A DNA stretch of 64,000 nucleotides, from contig CAWATX010000004.1 in NCBI GenBank assembly GCA_963785065.1, forward strand, positions 1-64,000. The letters are read 5' to 3'. A model generated the notes under the pieces. The model was not told the origin of the DNA. It worked only from the letters and a program-made list of their open reading frames with translations, and did no database searches. Both the position numbers and the translations under genes were made by a program. This DNA is from CAVSRC01 sp963785065 (GTDB lineage Bacteria; Pseudomonadota; Alphaproteobacteria; Rhizobiales; Kaistiaceae). Each line of letters begins with the position of its first letter. Position 1 is the stretch's first letter. Positions 39,516-51,466 of the stretch are shown piece after piece.

Positions 39516-41888
39516 ATGAATTCGTTTATGTTTTTCGCCCGTAGACTGGCGTTCGGCCTGATGCTGGCCTTGGCAGTGCCGGTATTCGGCGGTGCCGCGG
39601 CGCTGTTCAGCGCGGGAATCGCCCATGCGGCGGTCGCTTCCAGCATCGAGGTCAAGGGCAATCAGCGCATCGAAGCTGTGACGATCAAGGCCTACCTGAC
39701 CATCAAGCCCCACAAGAGCTACAACGGCGCCGACATCGACGCTTCGGTCAAGGCGCTTTATGCGACCGGCCTGTTCTCCGACGTCGGCATCGTCCAGCGC
39801 GGCAGCGTGCTGGTGGTCACCGTGGTCGAGAACCCGATCATCAATTCGGTGGTCTTCCAGGGCAACAAGAAGATCAAGTCGGACGTCCTGTCGACGATCG
39901 TGGAGCTCAAGGCGCGTGGCGTGCTGACCGATGCCAAGCTGCAGGCGGACGTCTTCCACATCCAGGAATATTACCGGATCAAGGGGCGCAGCAGCGCCAA
40001 GGTGGAAGGCCGGGTCACCAAGCTTCCCGACAACCGCGTCGACATCATCTTCGCCATCAGCGAGGGCCAGCGCACCGGCGTCGGCGCCATCCATTTCGTC
40101 GGCAACAAGGCCTTCTCGGCGCAGCGGCTGTCCGGCATCATCTCGACCAAGAAGACCAACTGGCTGAGCTGGCTGAGCCAGAACGACATCTACAGCGAAG
40201 ACAAACTCAACGCTGACGCCGATCTCCTGCGCGCCTTCTATCTGAGCCACGGCTATGCCGACTTCCAGGTGTTGTCGCAGGACGCCACCTTCGACGCGGC
40301 CAAGGGCCGGTACGCGATCACCTTCACCCTCGACGAGGGGCCGAAGTACAAGTTCGGCAGTATCAACATCGACTCCTCGATCCACGGCGTCGACACTGCG
40401 GCGCTGAAGCGGGTCGTGCGCACGCAGAGCGGCCACACCTTCAATTCGACCAAGATCGAGAAATCGACCGAGGACCTGACCATCGAGCTGTCGCGGCTCG
40501 GCTACGTCTTCGCCGAGGTCCGTCCGCGTGGCGACCGCGACTACAACAACAACACCGTCAACCTGACCTACGTCATCGACGAGGGGCAGCGCGTCTACAT
40601 CGAACGCATCGACGTGCGCGGCAACGACAGGACTCGCGACTACGTGATCCGGCGCGAGTTCGACGTGTCGGAAGGCGACGCCTATAACCGCGTGCTGATC
40701 AACAAGGCCGAGCGCAAGCTGCGCGACCTCGGTATCTTCAAGTCCGTGACCATCACCACCGAACCGGGCTCGGCGCCCGACAAGGTGGTTGTGGTGGTTA
40801 CCGTCGAGGACAAGTCGACCGGCTCGTTCGGGATTGCCGGCGGCGTCCAGACCACGGCCGGGAGCACGGGCCTGGTTGCCGAAGTCTCGATGGACGAGAA
40901 AAACTTCCTCGGCCGTGGCCAGCAGGTGCACCTCGCCGTCGGCGGCGGTGTCAACGAGCAGTCGATCACCGGCTCGTTCACCGATCCGTATTTCCTCGGC
41001 AACCACATGGCGTTCACCGTGAGCGGCTACCGGACCTATACGGATTCGAGTTCGGCCCGGCCGTTCAAGACGACGGCGACCGGCGGTGGCGTCAACATCG
41101 GCCTGCCGATCACCGACGAGTTGACCTTCGACGTTGGCTACAAGCTCAACAACATCGAGACGACCAACTACGACAGCGGCACGGTCTGCGCCACCAATCC
41201 GGCGGCGTGCTTCTTCCCGGCGGGATCGCGGTTGTCCTCGTTGGCGGGCTGGGGCGTGACCTACTCGACCATCGACAGCAAGCTCGATCCGCATGAGGGC
41301 CTGTATTTCCGCTTCTCCCAGGAGGTCGCCGGCCTCGGTGGCGATGCCCGCTTCCTGCGCAGCACTGCCGATGCGCGGTTCTACACGCCGCTTCTCGAGG
41401 GTAGCGACGTCGTCGGCCTGTTGAAGGCGACCGGTGGCAATATCATCGGCCTCGGCCAGAAGGTCTCCACCATCGACGACTTCTTCAAGGGCGGCGAGAC
41501 CATCCGCGGCTTCTCCTCGCTCGGCTATGGCCCGCGCTACTACGACCCGGCGTCCGGCTACAACATCGCGCTCGGCGGCAAGAACTTCGTCAATGGCACG
41601 GCCGAGGTGCAGTTCCCGTTCCCGGGCCTGCCGCAGGACTGGGGCCTGCGCGCCGCCGTCTTCGCCGATGCCGGCATATTGTGGGGCGCCGACGCACCCT
41701 CTGGCTGCACCGGCAAGTGCGACCCGACCAAGATCATGGACGACACAGCGATCCGCTCCTCGGTGGGCGCCTCGATCCTGTGGCAGTCGCCCTTCGGTCC
41801 GATCCGCGCGGATTTCGCCCATGCGCTCACCAAGAAGAGCTACGACAGCACGCAGTTCTTCCGCATCGGCACCAGCGCCGCATTCTGA
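39516..41888 (+). CDS. bamA: Outer-membrane protein assembly factor BamA
   Basis: 790 residues. Signal peptide (FGLMLALAVPVFGGAAALFS), five POTRA domains (about 40-430, first one ASSIEVKGNQRIEAVTIKAY) and a 16-strand barrel with the lid-loop motif ETIRGFSSLGYGPR and the terminal phenylalanine (FRIGTSAAF). It inserts beta-barrel proteins in the outer membrane. It is preceded by 181 bp that may hold its own promoter and followed by a terminator. Confidence 0.96.
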   Translation: MNSFMFFARRLAFGLMLALAVPVFGGAAALFSAGIAHAAVASSIEVKGNQRIEAVTIKAYLTIKPHKSYNGADIDASVKALYATGLFSDVGIVQRGSVLVVTVVENPIINSVVFQGNKKIKSDVLSTIVELKARGVLTDAKLQADVFHIQEYYRIKGRSSAKVEGRVTKLPDNRVDIIFAISEGQRTGVGAIHFVGNKAFSAQRLSGIISTKKTNWLSWLSQNDIYSEDKLNADADLLRAFYLSHGYADFQVLSQDATFDAAKGRYAITFTLDEGPKYKFGSINIDSSIHGVDTAALKRVVRTQSGHTFNSTKIEKSTEDLTIELSRLGYVFAEVRPRGDRDYNNNTVNLTYVIDEGQRVYIERIDVRGNDRTRDYVIRREFDVSEGDAYNRVLINKAERKLRDLGIFKSVTITTEPGSAPDKVVVVVTVEDKSTGSFGIAGGVQTTAGSTGLVAEVSMDEKNFLGRGQQVHLAVGGGVNEQSITGSFTDPYFLGNHMAFTVSGYRTYTDSSSARPFKTTATGGGVNIGLPITDELTFDVGYKLNNIETTNYDSGTVCATNPAACFFPAGSRLSSLAGWGVTYSTIDSKLDPHEGLYFRFSQEVAGLGGDARFLRSTADARFYTPLLEGSDVVGLLKATGGNIIGLGQKVSTIDDFFKGGETIRGFSSLGYGPRYYDPASGYNIALGGKNFVNGTAEVQFPFPGLPQDWGLRAAVFADAGILWGADAPSGCTGKCDPTKIMDDTAIRSSVGASILWQSPFGPIRADFAHALTKKSYDSTQFFRIGTSAAF

Positions 41889-41909
41889 TCGGAATCGCTA
41901 TTGGCTTGA

Positions 41910-41947
41910 GGCGGGCGCGGGGGACACCTCGCGCCCGCCGGCTTTTT
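41910..41947 (+). terminator. Rho-independent terminator after bamA
   Basis: Stem GGCGGGCGCG (41910-41919) / CGCGCCCGCC (41930-41939), then GGCTTTTT. It separates bamA from fabZ-lpxA. Confidence 0.85.
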
Positions 41948-42085
41948 GGGGCGGGGAACGCGGCTGTTCGCCGCCGGCGTCGCCCGATCGCCGCCAGCCC
42001 ATCGACAATTGGCGGAGGATGGGTAAAAACGTCGTCGCCGGGCGCTTTCTTCCAATCCGCCCGTGCCTGACGGGAGAAAGAAGCG

Positions 42086-42556
42086 ATGGATGACGCGCCG
42101 AGGACGCTGCAATCGTTCGACCTGCAACGCATCCTGGAGCTTCTGCCGCACCGCTACCCGTTCCTGATGGTCGACCGCATCGTCGATGTCGACGGCGACC
42201 AGACGGCCGTCGGCATCAAGAACGTCACCTTCAACGAACCGCATTTCGCCGGCCATTTTCCCGACCGGCCGGTGATGCCGGGCGTGCTCATCGTCGAGGG
42301 GATCGCGCAGACGGCCGGAGCCATCTGTGTCGCCACGATGCAGTGCGAGCGGCCGCCGCTGGTCTATTTCATGACCATCGACGGGGCCAAGTTCCGCAAG
42401 CCGGTGGTGCCCGGCGACGTGCTCGAATATCACGTCAAGAAGCTGAAGCAGCGGCGGAACATCTGGCGATTCGCCGGCGAAGCGAAGGTCGGCGGCACGC
42501 TGGTCGCCGAGGCGATCGTCAGCGCCATGCTGGGCGAACCGCAGTCTGCAGCATGA
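42086..42556 (+). CDS. fabZ: 3-hydroxyacyl-ACP dehydratase FabZ
   Basis: 156 residues of the hot-dog fold. The catalytic histidine and glutamate lie in NEPHFAGHFPDRPVMPGVLI and VEGIAQTAGAI, and LLPHRYPFLMVDRI is typical of the N-terminus. It dehydrates beta-hydroxyacyl-ACP in fatty-acid synthesis and shares its substrate with LpxA. The stop overlaps the lpxA start (ATGA). ACGGGAGAAAGAAGCG precedes the ATG. Confidence 0.96.
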   Translation: MDDAPRTLQSFDLQRILELLPHRYPFLMVDRIVDVDGDQTAVGIKNVTFNEPHFAGHFPDRPVMPGVLIVEGIAQTAGAICVATMQCERPPLVYFMTIDGAKFRKPVVPGDVLEYHVKKLKQRRNIWRFAGEAKVGGTLVAEAIVSAMLGEPQSAA

Positions 42557-43377
42557 CCGGCATCCATCCAACCGCCATTGTCGAGGACGGCGCCAGGATC
42601 GGCGCCAACGTGACCGTCGGCCCGTTCTCACTGATCGGCAGAGCGGTGTCGCTGGCCGACGGGGTCAGCATCGACGCCCGCGTCATCATCATCGGGCGCA
42701 CGAGCATCGGGCCGCGCACACGCATCTCGGCGCACGCCTATATCGGCGGCGAGCCGCAGGACCTCAGCTATCGCGGCGAGGACACGGCGATCGAGATCGG
42801 CGCCGACTGCATCATCCGCGAGAACGCCACCGTCCATCGCGGCACCACCCACGGCCGCGGCACGACGAGCATCGGCGATCACTGCTTCATGATGGTCGGC
42901 TCGCATATTGCCCATGACTGTGTGGTTGGCGACCACGTGATCCTGACCAACAATGCGCTGCTCGGCGGCCACTCGCAGATCGGCGACTACGCCATTCTCG
43001 GCGGTGCGGCGGCGGTGCAGCAGCGCGTGCGCATCGGCGCCCATTGCTTCATCGGCGGGATGACCGGCGTCGAGCGCGACGTGGTGCCCTATGCCATGTG
43101 CGCCGGCCACAACGCCGAGATCGCCGGCGTCAACGTGCGCGGACTGAAGCGGCGGGGCTTCACCCATGACGACATCCTGGCGCTGCGCGGCGCCTACCGC
43201 GTGTTCTTCGGCACCCACGGGCCGCGGGTGGAGCGCATTGCCGCGGTCGAACAGGCCTTCGGCGCGGTGGCGGCGGTCGGACCGCTGGTCGACTTCCTCA
43301 ACGCTGTCGGCGATCGGCCGCTGATCCTGCCGCGCAAGGCCTTCCTGACCCAGCATGATGACGACGGCGACTTCTGA
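42553..43377 (+). CDS. lpxA: UDP-N-acetylglucosamine acyltransferase LpxA
   Basis: 274 residues; first step of lipid A synthesis. The left-handed beta-helix hexapeptides are visible (IHPTAIVEDGARIGANVTVG, VVGDHVILTNNALLGGHSQI), with the catalytic histidine in GSHIAHDCVVGD. The C-terminal helical part follows (NVRGLKRRGFTHDDILALRG). ATG 42553 overlaps the end of fabZ by four bases. Confidence 0.96.
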   Translation: MTGIHPTAIVEDGARIGANVTVGPFSLIGRAVSLADGVSIDARVIIIGRTSIGPRTRISAHAYIGGEPQDLSYRGEDTAIEIGADCIIRENATVHRGTTHGRGTTSIGDHCFMMVGSHIAHDCVVGDHVILTNNALLGGHSQIGDYAILGGAAAVQQRVRIGAHCFIGGMTGVERDVVPYAMCAGHNAEIAGVNVRGLKRRGFTHDDILALRGAYRVFFGTHGPRVERIAAVEQAFGAVAAVGPLVDFLNAVGDRPLILPRKAFLTQHDDDGDF

Positions 43378-44239
43378 GCCGAACGGCGAACCGCTGGCGA
43401 TCCTGGCGGCCGGCGGCAACGTGCCCTTTCAGGTGGCCAGCGCCGCGGCGGCAGCCGGACGCAGGGTGTTGATCATCGGGCTCGCCGGCGAGGTCGACGA
43501 GCGGCTCAAGGCGTTTCCCTGCGAGATCCTCAAATGGGGCCAGATTGGCAGGCTGGAGGAGCTGATTTCGGCGCACGGGGCGCGCGAGGTTGTGCTCATC
43601 GGCTCGGTCAGCAAGCGGCCCGACTTCCGCAACTTGGGCGTCGATCTCGGCACGCTGCGCCTGCTGCCGCGCATCCTGAAGGGGGTGGTCGGTGGGGACG
43701 ACCGCGTGCTCGGCAATTTCATCGGCTATCTGGAGGAACGCGGCTTCCGGGTGATCGGCGCCCACGAGGTGGCGCCGGCGCTGATCGCCGAGCAGGGGCA
43801 ACTGGCCGGGCCGCGCGCCGGGGCGGCGATGCGCGACGATGCGCGGGTGGCGATGAATGCGGCACGGGTCATCGGCGAGCACGACATTGGCCAGGGTGCG
43901 GTTGCGGTCAACGGGCTGGTGGTGGCGGTTGAAGCGGCGGAAGGCACCGACGCCATGCTGGAACGGGTCAGCCACCTGCACGCCATCGGCCGGGTGAGAT
44001 GGCAGGGACGCATCGGGGTGCTGGCCAAGTGCGCCAAGCCGCAGCAGGATCTGCGCGTCGACATGCCGACCATCGGTCCACGCACGGTGGCCGGCGTGGC
44101 CGCGGCGAAGCTTGCCGGCATCGTCATCGAGGCCGGTCGGGTGATGATCGCCGAGCGCGCCGAGACGCTGGCCGCAGCCGAGAAGAGCGGCACTTTCATC
44201 CTCGCCGCCGGGGCCGACGACGCGCGGTCGCCGCCATGA
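43355..44239 (+). CDS. lpxI: UDP-2,3-diacylglucosamine pyrophosphatase LpxI
   Basis: 294 residues of DUF1009/LpxI, which in most alphaproteobacteria replaces LpxH in lipid A synthesis. LAILAAGGNVPFQVASAAAA at the start, VGGDDRVLGNFIGYLEERGF in the middle, and LAKCAKPQQDLRVDMPTIGP, the C-terminal catalytic stretch. It overlaps lpxA by 23 bp and lpxB by four. Confidence 0.95.
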   Translation: MMTTATSEPNGEPLAILAAGGNVPFQVASAAAAAGRRVLIIGLAGEVDERLKAFPCEILKWGQIGRLEELISAHGAREVVLIGSVSKRPDFRNLGVDLGTLRLLPRILKGVVGGDDRVLGNFIGYLEERGFRVIGAHEVAPALIAEQGQLAGPRAGAAMRDDARVAMNAARVIGEHDIGQGAVAVNGLVVAVEAAEGTDAMLERVSHLHAIGRVRWQGRIGVLAKCAKPQQDLRVDMPTIGPRTVAGVAAAKLAGIVIEAGRVMIAERAETLAAAEKSGTFILAAGADDARSPP

Positions 44240-45429
44240 GCGGTGCGGCCGAGGCGCGGGGGAGCCTGAAGGTCTTTCTCATTGCCGGCGAGGAATCCGG
44301 CGACGCGCTCGGCGCCGGACTGATGCAGGCACTAAGCGATGCGGCCGGCGGCAAGGTGACCTTCGCCGGGGTGGGCGGGGCGCGCATGGCCGCAGAGGGC
44401 CTCGCCTCGCTCTTCCCCATGGAGGAGATCGCGTTGCACGGGCTGGCGGCGGTGCTCGTCCGCCTGCCCAATCTGGTGCGCCGGATCGGCGAGACGGCAG
44501 CGGCGGCGCTTGCGGCCGAGCCCGACGTGCTGATTGCCGTCGATTGCCCGGCCTTCAGCCTGCGCGTGGCCAAGCGCGTGCGGCGGAGCAACCCGAAAAT
44601 CGCGATCGTCGACTACGTCTCGCCGACGGTGTGGGCCTATTTTCCCGGCCGGGCGCGGCGCATGGCGCGTTTCGTCGACCGGGTGATGGCCATCCTGCCC
44701 TTCGAGCCGGACGTCCACCGGCGGCTCGGCGGGCCGCCGGCAACCTATGTCGGCCATCCCCTGGTCACGCGGATCGCCCAGCTCAGGCCGGCTGAGGGCG
44801 AGCGCGCGCCGCTGACCGCAGGCAAGCCGCCGGTGCTGCTGGTTCTGCCCGGCAGCCGGCGAAGCGAGGTCACGCGGCTGATGGCGCCGTTCGGTGAGGC
44901 CGTGGCGCGGCTGGTCGAGGCGCACGGACCGCTGGAGGTGGTGCTGCCGGCGGTGGCGCGGCTTGCCGACGAGATCCGGGCGCGCGCCGCCGACTGGCCG
45001 GTGAGGCCGACGATCGTGGAAGGCGAGGCGGCGAAGCTCGCCACCTTCCGGCGGGCGCATGCGGCGCTTGCGGCCTCCGGCACGGTGTCGCTGGAACTGG
45101 CACTTTCCGCCGTGCCGATGGTGATCGCCTATCGCACCGATCCGCTCATCCGGCCGTTCAAGTTCATGCTCACCGCCAAGTCGATCGTGATGCCGAACCT
45201 GATCCTCGACGAGCGGGCCATCCCCGAATTCATCGACGGCGACAGCGAGCCGGCGCGGCTTGCCGCCGCCCTGCGGCCGCTGCTCCACGACAGCCCCGAG
45301 CGGGCGGCGCAGCTTGCCGCCTTCGACCGTCTGGCGCGGCTCATCGACCCCAAAGGCCCGGCGCCGACCGTGCGCGCGGCGGAGGTGGTTCTGGAGGTGC
45401 TGAAGGCTCGGCAGCTGCCGAAGACTTGA
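44236..45429 (+). CDS. lpxB: Lipid-A-disaccharide synthase LpxB
   Basis: 397 residues of the GT-B fold family GT19. It joins UDP-2,3-diacyl-GlcN and lipid X. KVFLIAGEESGDALGAGLMQ, DYVSPTVWAYFPGRARRMAR, ATYVGHPLVTRI, LVLPGSRRSEVTRL and ALAASGTVSLELALSAVPMV are conserved. ATG 44236 overlaps the lpxI stop. It is the last gene of the fabZ-lpxA-lpxI-lpxB operon and is convergent with gltA. Confidence 0.95.
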   Translation: MSGAAEARGSLKVFLIAGEESGDALGAGLMQALSDAAGGKVTFAGVGGARMAAEGLASLFPMEEIALHGLAAVLVRLPNLVRRIGETAAAALAAEPDVLIAVDCPAFSLRVAKRVRRSNPKIAIVDYVSPTVWAYFPGRARRMARFVDRVMAILPFEPDVHRRLGGPPATYVGHPLVTRIAQLRPAEGERAPLTAGKPPVLLVLPGSRRSEVTRLMAPFGEAVARLVEAHGPLEVVLPAVARLADEIRARAADWPVRPTIVEGEAAKLATFRRAHAALAASGTVSLELALSAVPMVIAYRTDPLIRPFKFMLTAKSIVMPNLILDERAIPEFIDGDSEPARLAAALRPLLHDSPERAAQLAAFDRLARLIDPKGPAPTVRAAEVVLEVLKARQLPKT

Positions 45430-45516
45430 CCCCCTCGTATCCTCCCCCTTTCAGGGGAAGGAAGCGTTCGCCGATGCGACGTGCGCGAGTGGTCGCCCGC
45501 CGAGCGGCCAGACGAC

Positions 45517-46833
<1,317 letters not shown>

Positions 46834-46885
46834 GAACCAGCGCCTTATCGTTGGGATTGCTGAAGCGGGGTCGCGGCGATTTTAT

Positions 46886-46902
46886 TTGTTGCGTCGCAAC
46901 AA
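46886..46902. promoter_or_regulatory. Perfect palindrome upstream of gltA
   Basis: TTGTTGCGTCGCAACAA, 8-bp arms around one central base, 53 bp before the gltA start. The core TGCGTCGCA fits the TGCRNYGCA pattern I recall for rhizobial PhaR, a regulator of PHB and carbon flow; this link is tentative. Confidence 0.4.
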
Positions 46903-46975
46903 GTCCATCGCGCGAAAGGGAGCAGGGCCGCATAAATAGCGCGTTCCGCCGCGCCGTCCAGCGCCGAGAGCTGCG

Positions 46976-48397
46976 TCAACCAGCCGCCTGATCGGCAATG
47001 CGGGCGAGGCTTTCCGTCCGTCCGAGGATGACCAGCACCTCGAAGATGCCGGGCGAGGCAGTGCGGCCGGTGAGCGCTGCGCGGAGGGGTTGCGCGACCT
47101 TGCCGAGCTTGAGATCGCGCCCGGCGGCAAACGCCTTCACCGCCGCTTCGGTGGCGGCGACCGACCAGTCGGTGAGCGCCTCCAGCGCCGGCAGCAGATC
47201 GCCGAGCAGCTTGCGTGCCTCGGCATCGAGCAGGACTTCGGCGGCCTTGTCGAGGGCGAGCGGCCGGGCGGCGACGATGAAGCGGGCGCCGGCAATGAGG
47301 TCGTTCAGCGTCTTGGCGCGCTCCTTGAGGAGCGGCAGGGCCGCCTTGACGGCGGCGCCGTGCTCGCCAAGCGCTACCCGGAATGCCTCGCCATCGGGAA
47401 GTTGGGGCAGGGCGGCGACCAACGTGTCATAGAGTTCCGCGTCCGACTGCTTGCGCAGGTAGTGCGCGTTGATGCTCTCCAGCTTGGCGAAATCGAAGCG
47501 GGCGGCGCCGCGGCCGATGCCGTCGAAATCGAACCAGGCGGTCATGTCGGCAAGCGCCATGATCTCGTCGTCGCCGTGGCTCCAGCCGAGGCGGACGAGA
47601 TAGTTGATCAGCGCCTCGGGCAGATAGCCCATGGCGCGATAGGCATCGACGCCGAGCGCGCCGTGGCGCTTCGACAGCTTGGCGCCGTCCGGCCCGTGAA
47701 TGAGCGGAATGTGGGCCATGACCGGCAGGTCCCAGCCGAGCGCGTCGTAGAGGATCTTCTGGCGGGCGGCGTTGGTCAGGTGGTCGTCGCCGCGGATGAT
47801 GTGGGTGACGCCCATGTCGTGGTCGTCGACGACGACGGCGAGCATGTAGGTGGGCGTGCCGTCGGAGCGCAGGACGATGAAATCGTCGAGGTCGGCGTTG
47901 GGGAAGGCGACGCGGCCCTGGACCTTGTCCTCGATGACCGTCTCGCCGCCGGCCGGCGCCTTGACGCGCACCACCGGGGCGACGCCGGGCGGGGCCTCGT
48001 CGGGCGAGCGGTCGCGCCAGCCGCCGTCATAGCGGGCGAAGCGGCCCTCGGCGCGAGCCTTGGCGCGTGCCTCGTTGAGCTCCTCGGCGGTGTCATAGGC
48101 GTAATAGGCCGCGCCGGCGGCGACCATCTGCTCCGCCACCGCGCGGTGGCGCGCGGCGCGGGCGAACTGGTGGATCGCCTCGCCGTCCCAGGTGAGGCCA
48201 AGCCAGGTGAGGCCGTCGCGGATGGCGGCGATCGCCGCGTCGGTCGAGCGCTCGCGGTCGGTGTCCTCGATCCTGAGCAGCATCTTGCCGCCGGTGTGAC
48301 GGGCATAGAGCCAGTTGAACAGCGCCGTGCGGGCGCTGCCGATATGCAGGAAACCGGTAGGCGAGGGGGCGAAGCGGGTGACGACGGGTGCGGACAT
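46976..48397 (-). CDS. gltX: Glutamyl-tRNA synthetase
   Basis: 473 residues, class I synthetase. The HIGH motif appears as FAPSPTGFLHIGSARTALFN (HIGS, usual in bacterial GluRS) and KMSKS as DGAKLSKRHGALGV. The anticodon-binding helical domain follows to the C-terminus. It charges tRNA-Glu. It lies upstream of gltA on the same strand, and a separate GlnRS is encoded nearby at 49088. Confidence 0.96.
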   Translation of the reverse strand: MSAPVVTRFAPSPTGFLHIGSARTALFNWLYARHTGGKMLLRIEDTDRERSTDAAIAAIRDGLTWLGLTWDGEAIHQFARAARHRAVAEQMVAAGAAYYAYDTAEELNEARAKARAEGRFARYDGGWRDRSPDEAPPGVAPVVRVKAPAGGETVIEDKVQGRVAFPNADLDDFIVLRSDGTPTYMLAVVVDDHDMGVTHIIRGDDHLTNAARQKILYDALGWDLPVMAHIPLIHGPDGAKLSKRHGALGVDAYRAMGYLPEALINYLVRLGWSHGDDEIMALADMTAWFDFDGIGRGAARFDFAKLESINAHYLRKQSDAELYDTLVAALPQLPDGEAFRVALGEHGAAVKAALPLLKERAKTLNDLIAGARFIVAARPLALDKAAEVLLDAEARKLLGDLLPALEALTDWSVAATEAAVKAFAAGRDLKLGKVAQPLRAALTGRTASPGIFEVLVILGRTESLARIADQAAG

Positions 48398-48474
48398 CGG
48401 GCGTGTGACGATTGCGAAGGCCGGCGTCCTGTACCATAGGTGCGGCGGGCGATGTCAGTCCCTTCGGAACACCC

Positions 48475-48996
48475 ATGCAAGAACAGGCCATGCAATTCCC
48501 GGAATTTGCCATCCGCCGGCTGGAACCAGGGCCGGACACCGCGCTTTTCCGCGAAATCCGGCTGGAATCGCTGAAGAAAAGCCCGGATTCCTTCGGCAGC
48601 GACCTGGCCAGCGAGATCGGCAAGCCGGCGGATTGGTTCGCGGAGCGGCTCACCACCTCCGATGTGTTGGGCGCCTTCCACGGGGAGGAACTGCTGGGAA
48701 TTGCCGGATTTCAGGTCGGGCAGACAACGAAGCGGGCGCATGTGGGGACGCTTTGGGCGGTCTATGTGCGGCCCAAGGCGCGGAGCGCCGGCGTGGCGCG
48801 CCGCCTGGTCGAGGCGGTGCTGGAGCTTGCCAGGGGCCGGGTGGAGAAGGTCAACCTCACCGTCGACCGGCAGAACATCCATGCCCGGCGGCTCTATGCC
48901 AGCCTCGGCTTTGTCGAGTTCGGGCTGGAGAAGAACGCCCTCAAGGTCGGCGACCGCTATCTCGACGACGTGCTGATGACGCGACAGTTGGCGTAA
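48475..48996 (+). CDS. GNAT-family N-acetyltransferase
   Basis: About 173 residues. Acetyl-CoA-binding motif A is TLWAVYVRPKARSAGVARRL (RxxGxA form), followed by VNLTVDRQNIHARRLYASLG and FVEFGLEKNALKV, the usual motif B region. The first strand (FAIRRLEPGPDTALFREIRL) is also typical. The substrate is unknown. The start could be ATG 48475 or 48490; neither has a strong ribosome-binding site. Confidence 0.88.
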   Translation: MQEQAMQFPEFAIRRLEPGPDTALFREIRLESLKKSPDSFGSDLASEIGKPADWFAERLTTSDVLGAFHGEELLGIAGFQVGQTTKRAHVGTLWAVYVRPKARSAGVARRLVEAVLELARGRVEKVNLTVDRQNIHARRLYASLGFVEFGLEKNALKVGDRYLDDVLMTRQLA

Positions 48997-49087
48997 ACCC
49001 CGCCCCTTGGCGTACCCGCAAGGATTTGGCAGATAGACGGCGCAAAGGGCCGGGACAGCGAATGCCGGCCACAAGGATTCTCCTGAA

Positions 49088-50770
<1,683 letters not shown>

Positions 50771-50824
50771 GATCGCCGGGGACGCGCGGAACCTAAACTG
50801 ACAGCCGCTCCTTGGCGCGTTAGC

Positions 50825-51466
50825 ATGGCGCCAGAGGGCGGGCGCATGGCGCACGGGGACCGCGAGAAGACGGCAGCGAGGGAAAGCGCGGAGACGACAT
50901 CGCGCCAGCCGCTGCCTTTCGTGCTGCCGGGGCGGCTGCGCCGGCTTGCGGGATGGCCGGCGGCCGCATGGCTGGCGCTTGCCGCCGCCTTCGAGCGCGA
51001 GATCGAGGCCGGGCGCGGGTTCCTGTGGCTGCCGGTCGCCTTCGGCAGCGGCATCCTCATCTATTTTGCGCTGCCGGCGGAACCTTGGGCGCCGGCGCTG
51101 GGCGGTGCTGCCGTCCTTCTCATCGTGGCGGCGTGGCGTACCCGTTACCGCGTGGTCGCCTTCCGGGTGCTGGTGGTGGCGGCCTGCATTGCCTCAGGGC
51201 TCCTGGCCGAAAAGCTGAGAACCGACCAAGTGGCGGCGCCGGTGATGGCGCGCGCGGCGACAGTGACGGTGGCCGGCTGGATCGCGGAGCGCGAGGAGTC
51301 CGGCGTGCACGGCGCCCGCATCTATCTCCGGGTGCACGACATGAGCGACCTCGGCAGGGGGCCCGTGCCGCGGTTGGTGCGGGTGACCGTGCGCAGCAAG
51401 GCCGACGCGCTCTATGTCGGCGAGGCGGTGACGCTGCGGGCACGGCTTGAACCGCCGGCGCGGTGA
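50825..51466 (+). pseudogene. comEC: ComEC/Rec2-like protein, N-terminal part (split by a frameshift)
   Basis: 213 residues covering the N-terminal ComEC region: two to three hydrophobic segments (FLWLPVAFGSGILIYFALPA, FRVLVVAACIASGLLAEKLR), then the DUF4131/OB-like part ending ADALYVGEAVTLRARLEPPA before R and TGA. Rhizobial ComEC continues here with a proline and VMPGGYDFAR. That sequence follows in the next frame, so one missing base near 51461 would explain the split. The parts overlap by GTGA, so coupled expression as two chains cannot be excluded. Confidence 0.8.
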
